Assembly: GCF_019802125.1 (NCBI RefSeq)
Contig: NZ_JAHVHT010000001.1
Span: forward strand, 930,001-994,000
Reading direction: 5' to 3'
Origin: Tateyamaria omphalii
GTDB taxonomy: Bacteria; Pseudomonadota; Alphaproteobacteria; Rhodobacterales; Rhodobacteraceae
Length of the DNA: 64,000 nt
In this document: one piece after another, positions 54,062 through 63,502 of the stretch
Position numbering within the stretch: the stretch's first letter is position 1
Layout of the letters: each line of letters starts with the position of its first letter
The notes under the pieces: model-generated
Databases searched by the model: none
Told to the model about the DNA's origin: nothing
What the model saw: the letters and a program-made list of their open reading frames with translations, nothing else
Translations under genes and position numbers: made by a program

Positions 54062-54531
54062 GTCGCCTCGTAACGCCCTGATTTTCCGCCGTCCTTGAGC
54101 ACGACGCGCAAACCGCCGATCTCGATGCCCTTGTCCACGGCCTTGACCATGTCATGCACTGTCAGCGCGGCGGTCGAGGCGGCGGTCAGCGCCTCCATCT
54201 CCACCCCGGTCTGGCCTGTGGTCTTGACGGTCGCGGTGATACGCAGGCCGGGAAGGTCGTCATCAGGCTCCAGATCGACGGACACCTTCGTGATGGGCAG
54301 CGGGTGACAGAGCGGGATAAGGTCGGCGGTGCGCTTGGCGCCCATGATGCCCGCGAGGCGGGCGACACCGATCACATCCCCTTTCTTGGCACGACCTTCG
54401 GTAATGATCTCAAAGGTTTCGCGTTTCATCTTCACGTAAGCCTCGGCCACGGCAATGCGGTCGGTGACGTCCTTGTCGGACACATCAACCATATGGGCCG
54501 CACCCTGATCGTCGAAATGCGTGAGCCCCAT
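54058..54531 (-). CDS. moaC: Cyclic pyranopterin monophosphate synthase
   Basis: Second enzyme of molybdenum cofactor synthesis, acting after MoaA. The 157-residue protein has the hallmark [17 protein letters not shown] (about residues 49-65) and [20 protein letters not shown]. It starts one base after the trpC stop and overlaps moeA by 4 bases, so trpC, moaC and moeA form one coupled unit. Confidence 0.96.
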   Translation of the reverse strand: MGLTHFDDQGAAHMVDVSDKDVTDRIAVAEAYVKMKRETFEIITEGRAKKGDVIGVARLAGIMGAKRTADLIPLCHPLPITKVSVDLEPDDDLPGLRITATVKTTGQTGVEMEALTAASTAALTVHDMVKAVDKGIEIGGLRVVLKDGGKSGRYEAT

Positions 54532-55347
54532 CTACATGCCTCCCCCGGAGGTAAGCGGATTGGCCAGCAGCGCCCGTGTGGCGGCGGCCACATCATCCTG
54601 CCGCACCAGGCTTTCACCGATCAGAAAGGTGCGCGCGCCATACATCGCCAGATCCGCCAGATCTTCGGGCGTGTTGAGCCCGCTTTCGGCAACGATGGTG
54701 CGATCCGCGGGCACCTGTTTTGACAGGGTGCGGGTCGTGTCCAGCGTCACCTCGAACGTTTTCAGGTTCCTGTTGTTGATCCCCATCAGCGGGCTTTTGA
54801 GCGCCGTGGCGCGGGTCAGCTCTTCTGCGTCGTGGACTTCCAGCAGCACATCCATGCCCCATTCGAATGCGGCTTCCTCAAGCTCATGCGCCTGCGCATC
54901 GCTGACCGACGCCATGATGATCAGGATGCAATCGGCCCCCAGCGCGCGGGCCTCGGCAACCTGGTAGGTGTCGTACATGAAATCCTTGCGCAGGGCGGGC
55001 AGGGCGCAGGCGTCCCGGGCCTGGGTCAAGAATTCCTTGGCCCCCTGAAAGCTGGGCGTATCGGTCAGCACCGACAGGCAGGTCGCACCGCCGTCTTCAT
55101 AGGCTTTGGCGAGCGTAGCGGGATCAAAGTCCTCGCGGATCAGTCCCTTGGACGGGCTGGCTTTCTTGATCTCGGCTATTAGGCCATATGCCTCGCGGTT
55201 CGCCATCTGCAGGGCTTGGGCAAAGGGGCGCACCGGTGAAGCTTCACGCGCTTCCGCCTCCACCGCTTCAAGCGGTTTGGCAGCCTTGTCGGCGGCAACC
55301 TCTTCGAGCTTGTAGGCTTTGATCTTGTCGAGGATCGTATCTGTCAT
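54532..55347 (-). CDS. trpC: Indole-3-glycerol phosphate synthase
   Basis: A 271-residue TIM-barrel enzyme of tryptophan synthesis. The signature [20 protein letters not shown] (about residues 57-76) contains the catalytic lysine; the later [12 protein letters not shown] and [11 protein letters not shown] are also diagnostic. No fused TrpF domain. It stands between trpD, 75 bp upstream, and moaC. A copy of the intergenic repeat occupies that gap. Confidence 0.96.
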   Translation of the reverse strand: MTDTILDKIKAYKLEEVAADKAAKPLEAVEAEAREASPVRPFAQALQMANREAYGLIAEIKKASPSKGLIREDFDPATLAKAYEDGGATCLSVLTDTPSFQGAKEFLTQARDACALPALRKDFMYDTYQVAEARALGADCILIIMASVSDAQAHELEEAAFEWGMDVLLEVHDAEELTRATALKSPLMGINNRNLKTFEVTLDTTRTLSKQVPADRTIVAESGLNTPEDLADLAMYGARTFLIGESLVRQDDVAAATRALLANPLTSGGGM

Positions 55348-55370
55348 CTATCGCGCTGTGTTTAGCGGCG

Positions 55371-55420
55371 GAACCGGGGGCCAGCCCCCGGACCCCCGGG
55401 ATTTTGGGAACCAGAGAAGG
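55371..55420 (-). repeat. Dispersed palindromic intergenic repeat, copy 5
   Basis: Read on minus, 3 bases after the trpD stop: CCTTCTCTGGTTCCC, AAAATC, then a GC-rich palindromic tail GGGGGCTGGCCCCC. Between trpD and trpC, same orientation as the transcript. Confidence 0.68.
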
Positions 55421-55422
55421 GA

Positions 55423-56442
55423 CTAGGCCGCGCCCTGGGTGATGTCTGCTACCGCCTTGATCTTAGCCTTTGCGGCGCCGCTGTCGATGCTTTCCGCAGC
55501 AAGGGCGACCCCGTCCTTGAGCGTGTCGGCACGGCCTGCGATTTTCAGGGCTGCGGCGGAGTTCAGCAACACCGCGTCGCGATAGGCGCCGGGTGCGCCA
55601 TCCAGCAATGCAGCAAAGGCTTGGGCGTTCTCTTCGGGTGTGCCGCCGACAATCGCCTGGAACGGGTGGGGCGGCAGGCCTGCTTCTTCCGGGTGCACTT
55701 CGAAATCGGTGACGGCCCCGTTTTCAAGGGCTGAGACCCAGGACACCCCGGTGATCGTCAACTCGTCGGTGCCGTCCGATCCATGTACCAGCCAAGCGGT
55801 GTCGGAGCCGAGCTGCGCCAGCGTCTCTGCCATCGGGCGGATCAGATCGCGGGAAAAGGCGCCGGTGAGCTGGCGTTTGACCCCGGCCGGATTGGTGAGC
55901 GGCCCGAGAATGTTGAAGATCGTGCGGGTACCCAGCTCGGCCCGCGTGGGCATCACATGCGCAATCGCGGGGTGATGCATGGGCGCCATCATGAAGCCGA
56001 TACCAGCCCCGTCCAACGCCTGTTCCACCACGTCCGCGCCGACCATGACATTGATGCCCATCTGGGTCAGCGCGTCCGCTGCGCCCGACTTTGAACTGAG
56101 GTTGCGGTTGCCGTGCTTGGCGACCGTCACACCGGCCCCAGCTACGACGAAAGCGGTCGCGGTCGAGATGTTCAGCGTGCCCTTGCCATCACCACCGGTG
56201 CCCACGATGTCCATCGCCCCCTCGGGCGCCTTGACCTTGTAGCACTTGGCGCGCATGACGGCTGCGGCTGCCGCGTATTCGTCGACTGTTTCGCCCCGCG
56301 TGCGCAGCGCCATCAGCAGACCGCCGATCTGGCTCGGCGTCGCTTCGCCGTCAAACAGGATCTGAAATGCCGCCTCCGCCTGGTCCCGGCTCAGCGGGCC
56401 GTTGGCTGCGGCGTCGATCAATGGCTTCAGCGCGTCGCTCAT
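55423..56442 (-). CDS. trpD: Anthranilate phosphoribosyltransferase
   Basis: A 339-residue type III phosphoribosyltransferase. The PRPP-binding motif [14 protein letters not shown] (about residues 80-93) and [17 protein letters not shown] are diagnostic. Its start overlaps the trpG stop by 4 bases. Length normal for the family. Confidence 0.96.
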   Translation of the reverse strand: MSDALKPLIDAAANGPLSRDQAEAAFQILFDGEATPSQIGGLLMALRTRGETVDEYAAAAAVMRAKCYKVKAPEGAMDIVGTGGDGKGTLNISTATAFVVAGAGVTVAKHGNRNLSSKSGAADALTQMGINVMVGADVVEQALDGAGIGFMMAPMHHPAIAHVMPTRAELGTRTIFNILGPLTNPAGVKRQLTGAFSRDLIRPMAETLAQLGSDTAWLVHGSDGTDELTITGVSWVSALENGAVTDFEVHPEEAGLPPHPFQAIVGGTPEENAQAFAALLDGAPGAYRDAVLLNSAAALKIAGRADTLKDGVALAAESIDSGAAKAKIKAVADITQGAA

Positions 56443-57020
56443 GCGGGCACCGGCATCAGATCAAGGAAGTTTTTCAGCATCGCGTGCCCGTGTTCGGAGC
56501 GGATGGATTCGGGGTGGAACTGCACGCCGTGAATGGGCAATTCCTTGTGCGCGAGGCCCATGATCGTGCCATCCTCAAGCGCGCCGGTGATTTCCAGCTC
56601 ATCCGGTAAACCCTCACGCTCCACGATCAGTGAGTGATAGCGGGTGGCCTCAAACGGCGAAGGCAGACCCTTGAACACCGATGCGCCGTCGTGGTGCATC
56701 GTACCCATCTTGCCGTGAACAATCTCGCCCGCGCGCACCACTTTGCCCCCGAACGCTTGTCCGATGGTCTGATGCCCAAGGCAGACACCCATCAGCGGCG
56801 TGCGTGTTTCTGCTGCTGCTTCTGTCAACGCGAGGCAAATACCGGCCTGATCGGGGGTGCCGGGGCCGGGTGACAGGAGGATACCATCGGGCTTGAGGGC
56901 CATCGCCTCCTGCACGTCCAAGGCGTCGTTGCGGTAGACATGCACATCCGCGCCCAGCTCGCCCAGATAGTGCACCAGGTTGTAGGTAAAACTGTCGTAA
57001 TTGTCGATCAGCAGCAGCAT
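56439..57020 (-). CDS. trpG: Anthranilate synthase component II (glutaminase)
   Basis: A 193-residue class I glutamine amidotransferase. The catalytic cysteine is Cys80 in GVCLGHQ, and the His-Glu pair lies in HGVQFHPES. It delivers ammonia to TrpE and may also serve PabA-type synthesis of aminodeoxychorismate. It is separated from trpE by 1.8 kb holding a plus-strand deacetylase-like gene. The promoter for trpGDC-moaC-moeA should lie between 57021 and 57186. Confidence 0.95.
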   Translation of the reverse strand: MLLLIDNYDSFTYNLVHYLGELGADVHVYRNDALDVQEAMALKPDGILLSPGPGTPDQAGICLALTEAAAETRTPLMGVCLGHQTIGQAFGGKVVRAGEIVHGKMGTMHHDGASVFKGLPSPFEATRYHSLIVEREGLPDELEITGALEDGTIMGLAHKELPIHGVQFHPESIRSEHGHAMLKNFLDLMPVPA

Positions 57021-57186
57021 GGTCGTATTCGATGTTCCAAGGGCGCGCGATGGCCGGTATAGTTGCGCCTACATGTTCAGGCTTGCCCGCCAGCGTCAAG
57101 GGGCGGGCAGGGCCGGAACAACGGGAAGAGCAGGCGGCGGCACATCGCAAAGCGGGGCTGCGGCGGGACAGGCAAAGAGGTCAGAT

Positions 57187-58677
57187 ATGGCACGGGGTTT
57201 TCTGAGCGGCATTTTGTGGGGCGGCGTCGTCAGTGTTGCGGGTGCAGCGGCGCTGTCCATCGCCAGCGACAGCCCGACAGGGCCCGATGCTGTGGTGCTC
57301 GCACCGGAAGGATCGGATGCGCCGCAGACCGGCACCGGTGCGACGCCGCAAACCACAGGCGACGCGGACCTTGTGCGCGATGGGGATGTGCCTCCGGTCG
57401 GCAGCCCCGAACCCGACGATGTAACAGCCGCCGAAGCCGCGGGCGCGGATACCCCGACCGTTCCACAAACAGGCGGTGCAGAGGGTCTGGGAACGCCCGC
57501 CGATGCGGGTGAGGGCGCGCGTATTGCCGTGGACAGCAACGCCCCGACCCAACCAAACGTTCAGGGCGACGCACCCACAGCGCCTACGGGCGAGACCGAG
57601 CTTTCCATTTCCACCGATCCTGCGCAACCGCCCGCACCCGATGTCCCGGATGCGCCCGGCGCCTTTTCCGAAGAGGCGTCCGTGGTGCCTGAGGGCACGG
57701 ACACGCCGGGTGCCGAAGCGCCAGCGCCTTCCGCACCGGGGACTACACCTGCGCCGCAGGCACCCGAAGTGGCCGACAGCCCGGTCGAGGTTGAACCCGT
57801 CCCGGCCCCCGAACAGACACAGGACCGCGCGGCCGGTCTGCCCTCCGCGCTTGATCCGACAACCGATGCACGACGCCCAAGCATCGGGCGGCCCGCAACG
57901 TCGCTCATCGACCGCGACGACGCGCCGGACGCCACGACCGAAGCTGCGCCGACAGAGACGGTCGAGGTCACACCGGTCGGACCGCCGATGGAGGCTTTTG
58001 CAGCGCCCTTCGAAAACCCCGAAGACAAGCCGCTCATGTCCATTGTCCTGATCGACAATGGTGCGGACCTGACGGGCGGCAGCGTGGGCCTCGCCGCCTT
58101 GCAAAGCTTTCCCTATCCGCTCTCTTTCGCCGTCAACGCATCCCTCCCAGACGCCGCCGCGCGCGCCGCAGAGTACCGGGGGCAGGGGTTCGAGGTGGCC
58201 GTTCTGCTCGACATGCCCACTGGCGCCACCGCCTCCGATGCAGAGATAACGCTATCCGCAGCCATCGACGCGGTGCCACAGGCGGTCGCGGTGATGGAGG
58301 GCACGGGCATCGGCCTGCAGGAAAGCCGCGACGTGTCGGACCAGGTGGCGGCGGCAGTCCTCGCTTCCGGCCACGGGTTGGTGCTTCAATCCAAAGGGCT
58401 GAACACAGCGCAGAAACTCGCCGCCCGCGAGGGTGTGCCTGCGGGCCTGATCTTCCGCGACTTCGACAGTGCCGGGCAAACACCCACGGTGATCCGGCGC
58501 TTTCTGGATCAAGCCGCCTTCCGTGCCGGGCAGGAAGGGGCCGTGATAATGGTTGGACGGGTCCAGCCCGACACAATCTCGGCCCTGCTGCTCTGGGGTT
58601 TGCAGGACCGGGCCGAACGCGTCGCGCTGTCGCCCGTGTCAGCCGCGCTGAAAACGCTGGCCGAACAGCCGGAATAG
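57187..58677 (+). CDS. Divergent polysaccharide deacetylase family protein
   Basis: A 496-residue protein. The start at 57187 follows an AGAGGT site and gives an N-terminal membrane anchor (GFLSGILWGGVVSVAGAAAL, residues 4-23). Residues 25-285 are a low-complexity Pro/Ala/Thr/Glu linker. Residues 285-496 have the NodB-like fold of the divergent deacetylase (DUF610/YibQ) group, with IVLIDNGAD where active enzymes carry a DD pair, so only part of the metal site is present. Likely periplasmic or wall-associated. It is on plus between trpE and trpG. Confidence 0.75.
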   Translation: MARGFLSGILWGGVVSVAGAAALSIASDSPTGPDAVVLAPEGSDAPQTGTGATPQTTGDADLVRDGDVPPVGSPEPDDVTAAEAAGADTPTVPQTGGAEGLGTPADAGEGARIAVDSNAPTQPNVQGDAPTAPTGETELSISTDPAQPPAPDVPDAPGAFSEEASVVPEGTDTPGAEAPAPSAPGTTPAPQAPEVADSPVEVEPVPAPEQTQDRAAGLPSALDPTTDARRPSIGRPATSLIDRDDAPDATTEAAPTETVEVTPVGPPMEAFAAPFENPEDKPLMSIVLIDNGADLTGGSVGLAALQSFPYPLSFAVNASLPDAAARAAEYRGQGFEVAVLLDMPTGATASDAEITLSAAIDAVPQAVAVMEGTGIGLQESRDVSDQVAAAVLASGHGLVLQSKGLNTAQKLAAREGVPAGLIFRDFDSAGQTPTVIRRFLDQAAFRAGQEGAVIMVGRVQPDTISALLLWGLQDRAERVALSPVSAALKTLAEQPE

Positions 58678-58770
58678 ATGATGCGGCCGGTCCTGGGCTC
58701 CGCCCATTCGGACCTCAAAAGCCATCCCACGTCGTGTGTGACTATGCGGACCGGTCCGAATTCCCTGTTT

Positions 58771-58810
58771 TAAAAAATCCTCCCCGAAGGGCCGGGTTGC
58801 CACAACCCGG
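58771..58810 (-). terminator. Terminator-like structure after trpE
   Basis: On minus: CCGGGTTG, loop TGG, CAACCCGG, then CCCTTCGGGGAGG and TTTTTT. It lies 20 bases after the trpE stop and may also serve the convergent deacetylase gene. The A/T plus CCTCCCC part resembles a decayed copy of the intergenic repeat. Confidence 0.6.
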
Positions 58811-58829
58811 ACCCTAGACAGAGAGAGCA

Positions 58830-60338
58830 CTACCGGTTGCCACCACCAAACCGCGCCGCATCCGCAGCTGCCCGCCTAATGGCACCGGACTTATGCACGG
58901 TTTCCATGAACTCGGCCTCCGGATCGCTGTCATAGACAACGCCACCACCGGCTTGGATATAGAGCTTCTGATCCTGCACCACGGCCGTGCGCAGCGCGAT
59001 ACACATGTCCATGTCGCCACCTGCGCTGAAATATCCAACGCCGCCGCCATAGACGCCGCGCTTTTCAGGCTCCAACTCGTCGATGATCTCCATCGCCCGC
59101 ACCTTGGGCGCGCCTGACACGGTGCCCGCGGGCATCCCGGCAAAAAACGCATCAAGCGCATCCTTGCCCTCGGCCAGCTCGCCCACGACGTTCGACACGA
59201 TGTGCATGACGTGGCTATAGCGTTCGACGATGAATTCCTCGGTCGGGCGCACGGTGCCGATCTTGGCCACACGGCCCACATCGTTGCGGCCCAGATCCAG
59301 CAGCATCAGGTGCTCCGCCAGTTCCTTCTTGTCGGCCAGCAGATCGGCCTCCAGCGCGCGGTCGGCCTCGGGCGTGTCCCCGCGGGGACGGGTGCCTGCA
59401 ATGGGGCGGATGGTCACTTCGCTTCCAAAGACACGGACCAGGATCTCGGGGCTGGCGCCCACGACCTGAAAGCCGCCGAAGTTGAAATAGAACATGAAGG
59501 GCGACGGGTTCGTCCGGCGCAGGCTGCGATAAAGCGCAAAGGGCGGCTCGCGAAACTCCTGCGTCCAACGTTGGGCAGGCACGACCTGAAAGATGTCGCC
59601 TGCCTTGATGTACTCGCGGGCCTTCTCGACAGCAGCCTTGTAGCCATCCTTGGTGAAGTTCGACACAGGCTCAGCCACCTCTGACGCATCACCCAGATCG
59701 CGTGTTTCGACGGGCATCGCGCGTTCCAGATCGCGCACCGCATCCATCACCCGTTCGGCCGCTTGAGCATAGGCCGCGCGGGCAGACTGACCTTCGCTCA
59801 CCCAAGCGGGCGACACCACAGTCACTTCACCCTTCACACCGTCCAGCACGGCCACAACGGAGGGGCGCAGCATCAGCGCATCGGGCAGGCCCAGAGGGTC
59901 CGGGTTCACATCCGGCAAACGCTCCACCAGCCGGATCATGTCATAGCCCAGATAACCAAAGAGCCCCGCGGCGGCTTGCGGCAGATCGTCAGGCAGCGCG
60001 ATGCGGCTTTCGTCGATCAGCGCGCGCAGCGCATCGAGCGGATTGCCCGCCACCGGCTCGAACGCATCGGCGTCGTAGCGCGCCATCCGGTTGATCGACG
60101 ATGCTTCGGCATCGCAGCGCCAGATCAGGTCCGGCTTCATCCCGATGATGGAATAGCGCCCGCGCACCTCTCCGCCCGTGACGGACTCAAGCACAAAGGC
60201 GTCCTTCTGCGCGCCCGTCAGCTTCAGCATCAGCGACACGGGCGTGTCCAGATCAGCCGCCAGACGGGTATAAACCACCTGGTTCTCGCCTGCCGCATAG
60301 GCAGCGGCAAAGCTGTCATAGTCCGGAACGAGGGCCAT
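58830..60338 (-). CDS. trpE: Anthranilate synthase component I
   Basis: A 502-residue chorismate-using enzyme. The N-terminal part has the tryptophan-binding LMLKLTG element for feedback inhibition; the C-terminal catalytic part has PIAGTRPRGDTPEAD and LDLGRNDVGRVA, followed by YSHVMHIVSNV and SGAPKVRAMEIID. It overlaps the ppiD-like stop by one base (TGATG), so it is translated after that gene, not from a leader. No attenuator-like leader is visible. Confidence 0.96.
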   Translation of the reverse strand: MALVPDYDSFAAAYAAGENQVVYTRLAADLDTPVSLMLKLTGAQKDAFVLESVTGGEVRGRYSIIGMKPDLIWRCDAEASSINRMARYDADAFEPVAGNPLDALRALIDESRIALPDDLPQAAAGLFGYLGYDMIRLVERLPDVNPDPLGLPDALMLRPSVVAVLDGVKGEVTVVSPAWVSEGQSARAAYAQAAERVMDAVRDLERAMPVETRDLGDASEVAEPVSNFTKDGYKAAVEKAREYIKAGDIFQVVPAQRWTQEFREPPFALYRSLRRTNPSPFMFYFNFGGFQVVGASPEILVRVFGSEVTIRPIAGTRPRGDTPEADRALEADLLADKKELAEHLMLLDLGRNDVGRVAKIGTVRPTEEFIVERYSHVMHIVSNVVGELAEGKDALDAFFAGMPAGTVSGAPKVRAMEIIDELEPEKRGVYGGGVGYFSAGGDMDMCIALRTAVVQDQKLYIQAGGGVVYDSDPEAEFMETVHKSGAIRRAAADAARFGGGNR

Positions 60339-62185
60339 CAGGGAAAGTTCACATGCACGGCGTCCAGCGCCTGCTGATTGATCTGGGTGCCTGCGCGCAG
60401 AACCACATCCTCACCGAAGATGTTGAAAATCTCACCGGCCACGATCTGGCCCATCTCGGCACTCAGCGCTTCGGTTTCGGCCTGCGCTTCGGGGCTGTCT
60501 TCGATCGGGTTGATCCCGTCGAGCCGCACGATCAGCACGGCACCGTAGCCTGGAATGACACGCACATCGCCCGGCTCCATCTCGAAGACGGACGTCATGA
60601 ACTCCGGCGGCGTGCCCTGGACAAAGGCGCTGCGGTCCAGCTCGGTTTCGACGATGGAATCCAGCGACTGGCTGGCAAAGCTTTCACCCGCTTCAAGCGC
60701 AGGCAACAGCGCCTCAGCCCGCTCCGTCAGACGCGCTTCGGTCTGCTCGGCCTCCCAATTGCCCTGCACATTCAGCTTGGCCTCTTCAAAGGGGGCAGGG
60801 CGCGGGGGCAGCAGTTCTTCCATCCGCATGGCAAAGATGCCGCCTTCGTCCAGTTGCACGATTTCGGGGAAATCATCTTGCGTCAGCTCAGCCGCTGCAT
60901 CGCGGAAGCCATCATAGGCGGCCAAGCCTTCGCCGAGCGCCGGGTACCAGTCGATGGTGCCAAGCCGCATGTCGGTTTCCGCGTCCAGCTCTTCCAGCGT
61001 GGCGCCACCGGCCAGCATATTGTCGAATTCTTCGGCCAGAACCTCGACCTGACGGCGTGCGGCGGCCATCGACAGCTCCTGCTGCAACTCGGGTTTGGCA
61101 TCCTCAAAGCTGATTGTCTGCGCGGGCAGCACGGCATTCACACGAAACAGCGCCGGACCCAGAGACGAGGGCAGCGGACCCACCACATCACCCACATCGG
61201 CGGCAAAGACGGCCTCGCCCGCCGCATCCAGTTGCAGCCGCGTAACATCGCCCATGTCGATGTCGCCCAGGTCCAGACCACGCTCGGCCACCAGGGCCTC
61301 AAACGTCGTGCCATCGACCTCAAGCTGCGCCGCGGCACGGTCTGCGGCCTCGGCATCCAAATAGACCAACCGCTCGACCAAGCGGCGCTCGGGCTGATTG
61401 TACTGATCCGCGCGCGCCTCGTACTCCGCCCGCAGCGTGTCCTCCTCGACCTCCATGGAGCCGACGATCATGTCCGGCAGCAGCACCGCGTAGGTGATGC
61501 GCTTGGTCTCGGGCAGTTCATAGTCGTCGAGGTTTTCCTCGTAATAGGCGCGCAGCACGTCATCGGAGGGGGCGGGCAGGTCGGTTTCAAGATCCGCCTG
61601 GCCCAGGCGGACCCATGTGAAATCGCGCGTTTCACCAAGGAAAGACACCAACGTGCGGGCATAGGTGTCTGGCATCTGCATACCCGAAACGATGGCGCCC
61701 TGCAGGATCGAGCGGGACACTTCCTCGCGCAGCGTGGTTTCGAAATCGGCTTCGCTGGTGCCCTGTTGGTCCAGCGCGAAGCGATACGCGTCGCGGTCAA
61801 AGGATCCGTCGAGGCCTCGGAAGGCCGGGATGTTCAGGATTTCGTCCCGGATCACCTCGTCACCCACGCTCAGCCCCATTTCACCCGCCTCGTAATCCAG
61901 CGCGCGGGCGCGCACCAGCTGGGCCAGCACAGCTTGATCCAGACCGATGGCCTGCGCGCGGGCGAATGTCAGCGGTTGGCCTGTCTGCTGGCCCACGGCC
62001 TGCATCTCGCGTTGCAGCGTGTTGGCATAGGTTTGCACGTCGATATGCTTGTCGCCGACCTTGCCCACGGTGCGGATCGTGCCGCCCAAGCCATCGAGGC
62101 CAAAGCCAAGGCTCAGGCCCACAAACAGCAGGCCCAAAAGGATCCAGACAGCGATTTTCGAGATGGAAGTCTTGCCCTGAGCCAT
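60338..62185 (-). CDS. PpiD/SurA-like periplasmic folding factor
   Basis: A 615-residue membrane-anchored protein. One transmembrane segment (about residues 9-29) precedes a SurA-N-type helical domain (SIAGxx-type block VQTYANTLQREMQA, 50-63), a parvulin-like region around residues 260-370 (with weak conservation of the active site), and a second chaperone domain. PpiD assists outer membrane protein folding. Overlaps the trpE start by one base. The start ATG 62185 follows a 77-bp gap with nothing clear in it. Confidence 0.85.
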   Translation of the reverse strand: MAQGKTSISKIAVWILLGLLFVGLSLGFGLDGLGGTIRTVGKVGDKHIDVQTYANTLQREMQAVGQQTGQPLTFARAQAIGLDQAVLAQLVRARALDYEAGEMGLSVGDEVIRDEILNIPAFRGLDGSFDRDAYRFALDQQGTSEADFETTLREEVSRSILQGAIVSGMQMPDTYARTLVSFLGETRDFTWVRLGQADLETDLPAPSDDVLRAYYEENLDDYELPETKRITYAVLLPDMIVGSMEVEEDTLRAEYEARADQYNQPERRLVERLVYLDAEAADRAAAQLEVDGTTFEALVAERGLDLGDIDMGDVTRLQLDAAGEAVFAADVGDVVGPLPSSLGPALFRVNAVLPAQTISFEDAKPELQQELSMAAARRQVEVLAEEFDNMLAGGATLEELDAETDMRLGTIDWYPALGEGLAAYDGFRDAAAELTQDDFPEIVQLDEGGIFAMRMEELLPPRPAPFEEAKLNVQGNWEAEQTEARLTERAEALLPALEAGESFASQSLDSIVETELDRSAFVQGTPPEFMTSVFEMEPGDVRVIPGYGAVLIVRLDGINPIEDSPEAQAETEALSAEMGQIVAGEIFNIFGEDVVLRAGTQINQQALDAVHVNFP

Positions 62186-62262
62186 GTGCGCCTTCTTGCG
62201 GGTTTTGTTGCGTTCCGGGGATGTCTAACGGCCCCGCCAGACACGGGCAAGGCCGGTTGAGG

Positions 62263-63438
62263 TCAGAGCGTGAGCGCTGACAGCCTTGTGTAGAGTTCCG
62301 CTATGCCTGCCGCGTCGAGATTGGCAAAGGCGATGCGCAGTTGTGTCCGGCCTTCGGTCGTGCCCTCGGGCCAGAACATGTTGCCCGGCAGGCACAGGAT
62401 ACCCGCCTCCTCGACAAGGCGCGGCGCGAGGTCGGCAGAGGACATGTCGAACGGATGCCGCATGTAGGCGAAGTAAGCGCCCAGCCCCATCAGTTCCCAT
62501 CCCTTGTCGGCCAGCATCGGGAAGCCATCGGTGATCGCCTGTCTGCGCGCAAGAATCTCATCCCGCTCACCGGCAACCCACTGGCCGAGGTGCTCCAACC
62601 CCCAAAGCGCTGCATATTGGCCAATCTGCCCGGGACAGATCGCGACAGTGTCCAGAAACTTCTCTGCCTCTGCCAAGCGATCCGGCGACGCCACCAACGC
62701 CCCAACGCGGTGGCCGGTCAGCCGATAGGCCTTGGAAAAAGAGTAAAGGTGGATGAACGTCTCGTCCCACCCGTCCTGCTGGAACAGCGCATGAGGAGCG
62801 CCGCTCCGGCTGTCGAAATCGCGATAAGTCTCGTCGACAATCAGCGCGATGCCATGTGCCTTCGCCAATTCATAGAACCCCAGAACCAGCGCGTCCGGAT
62901 ATTCGACCCCGGCGGGGTTGTTGGGCGTCACAAGCGCAATGGCCCGCGTCCTGTCCGTGATCAGGGCCTTGGCGGCTGCCACATCCGGCAGCATCCCATC
63001 GCTCACCGGCAACGGAACCGAGGCCACACCCGCCATGTCCAGCCACATCTTGTGATTGAAGTACCACGGCGTCGGCAGGATCACCTCGTCCCCTTCATCG
63101 CACAGGGTCGCGATAGCGGCGGCAAAGGCCTGGTTACAGCCCGAGGTGATGGCCACGTTTTCGGCGGTGGTCGTCGCGCCATAGTGCCGGTTGATCTGAT
63201 CCGATAGGCCAGCGCGCAGCGCGGGCATCCCGAGAACCGGGCCGTAGAGGTGCGCGTCATCGCGCATCAGGGCCGCATCGGCCATCGCCTGGCGCAGCGC
63301 ATCGGGCGGCGGGTCGACAGGTGCGGCCTGGCTGACATTGATCAGCGGACGGTCGGGCGGAAAGGAGACCCCGTCAATCCAGCGCCGCGCCTCCATCACC
63401 GGCGGGGCAAAGGTTGATGCGGTGCGCGTCATTTTCAT
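62263..63438 (-). CDS. Pyridoxal-phosphate aminotransferase (class I/II)
   Basis: A 391-residue fold-type I aminotransferase. The PLP lysine is in YSFSKAYRLTGHRVGALV (about residue 231), with LVTPNNPAG and IVDETYRDF upstream of it. Substrate class cannot be fixed from sequence; it is closer to aspartate/aromatic-type aminotransferases than to HisC. Its start is 65 bp downstream of the gpt stop, with an intergenic repeat between, on the same strand. Confidence 0.87.
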   Translation of the reverse strand: MKMTRTASTFAPPVMEARRWIDGVSFPPDRPLINVSQAAPVDPPPDALRQAMADAALMRDDAHLYGPVLGMPALRAGLSDQINRHYGATTTAENVAITSGCNQAFAAAIATLCDEGDEVILPTPWYFNHKMWLDMAGVASVPLPVSDGMLPDVAAAKALITDRTRAIALVTPNNPAGVEYPDALVLGFYELAKAHGIALIVDETYRDFDSRSGAPHALFQQDGWDETFIHLYSFSKAYRLTGHRVGALVASPDRLAEAEKFLDTVAICPGQIGQYAALWGLEHLGQWVAGERDEILARRQAITDGFPMLADKGWELMGLGAYFAYMRHPFDMSSADLAPRLVEEAGILCLPGNMFWPEGTTEGRTQLRIAFANLDAAGIAELYTRLSALTL

Positions 63439-63458
63439 CGGGTTGCTCGGTTTGAAAG

Positions 63459-63500
63459 CGCCGGAGCCTCCGGCGGGAGTTTATCTGGCAAGATGAAGGA
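63459..63500 (-). repeat. Dispersed palindromic intergenic repeat, copy 6
   Basis: Read on minus, 2 bases after the gpt stop: TCCTTCATCTTGCCAGATAA, ACTCCC, then the GCCGGAGGCTCCGGCGC palindrome. Between gpt and the aminotransferase gene, same orientation as the transcript. Confidence 0.72.
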
Positions 63501-63502
63501 GC

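Noticed and set aside
60353-62260. A 635-residue open frame on plus over the PpiD-like gene
   Set aside because: Antisense shadow; the minus-strand protein has a membrane anchor and domain order that explain the DNA.
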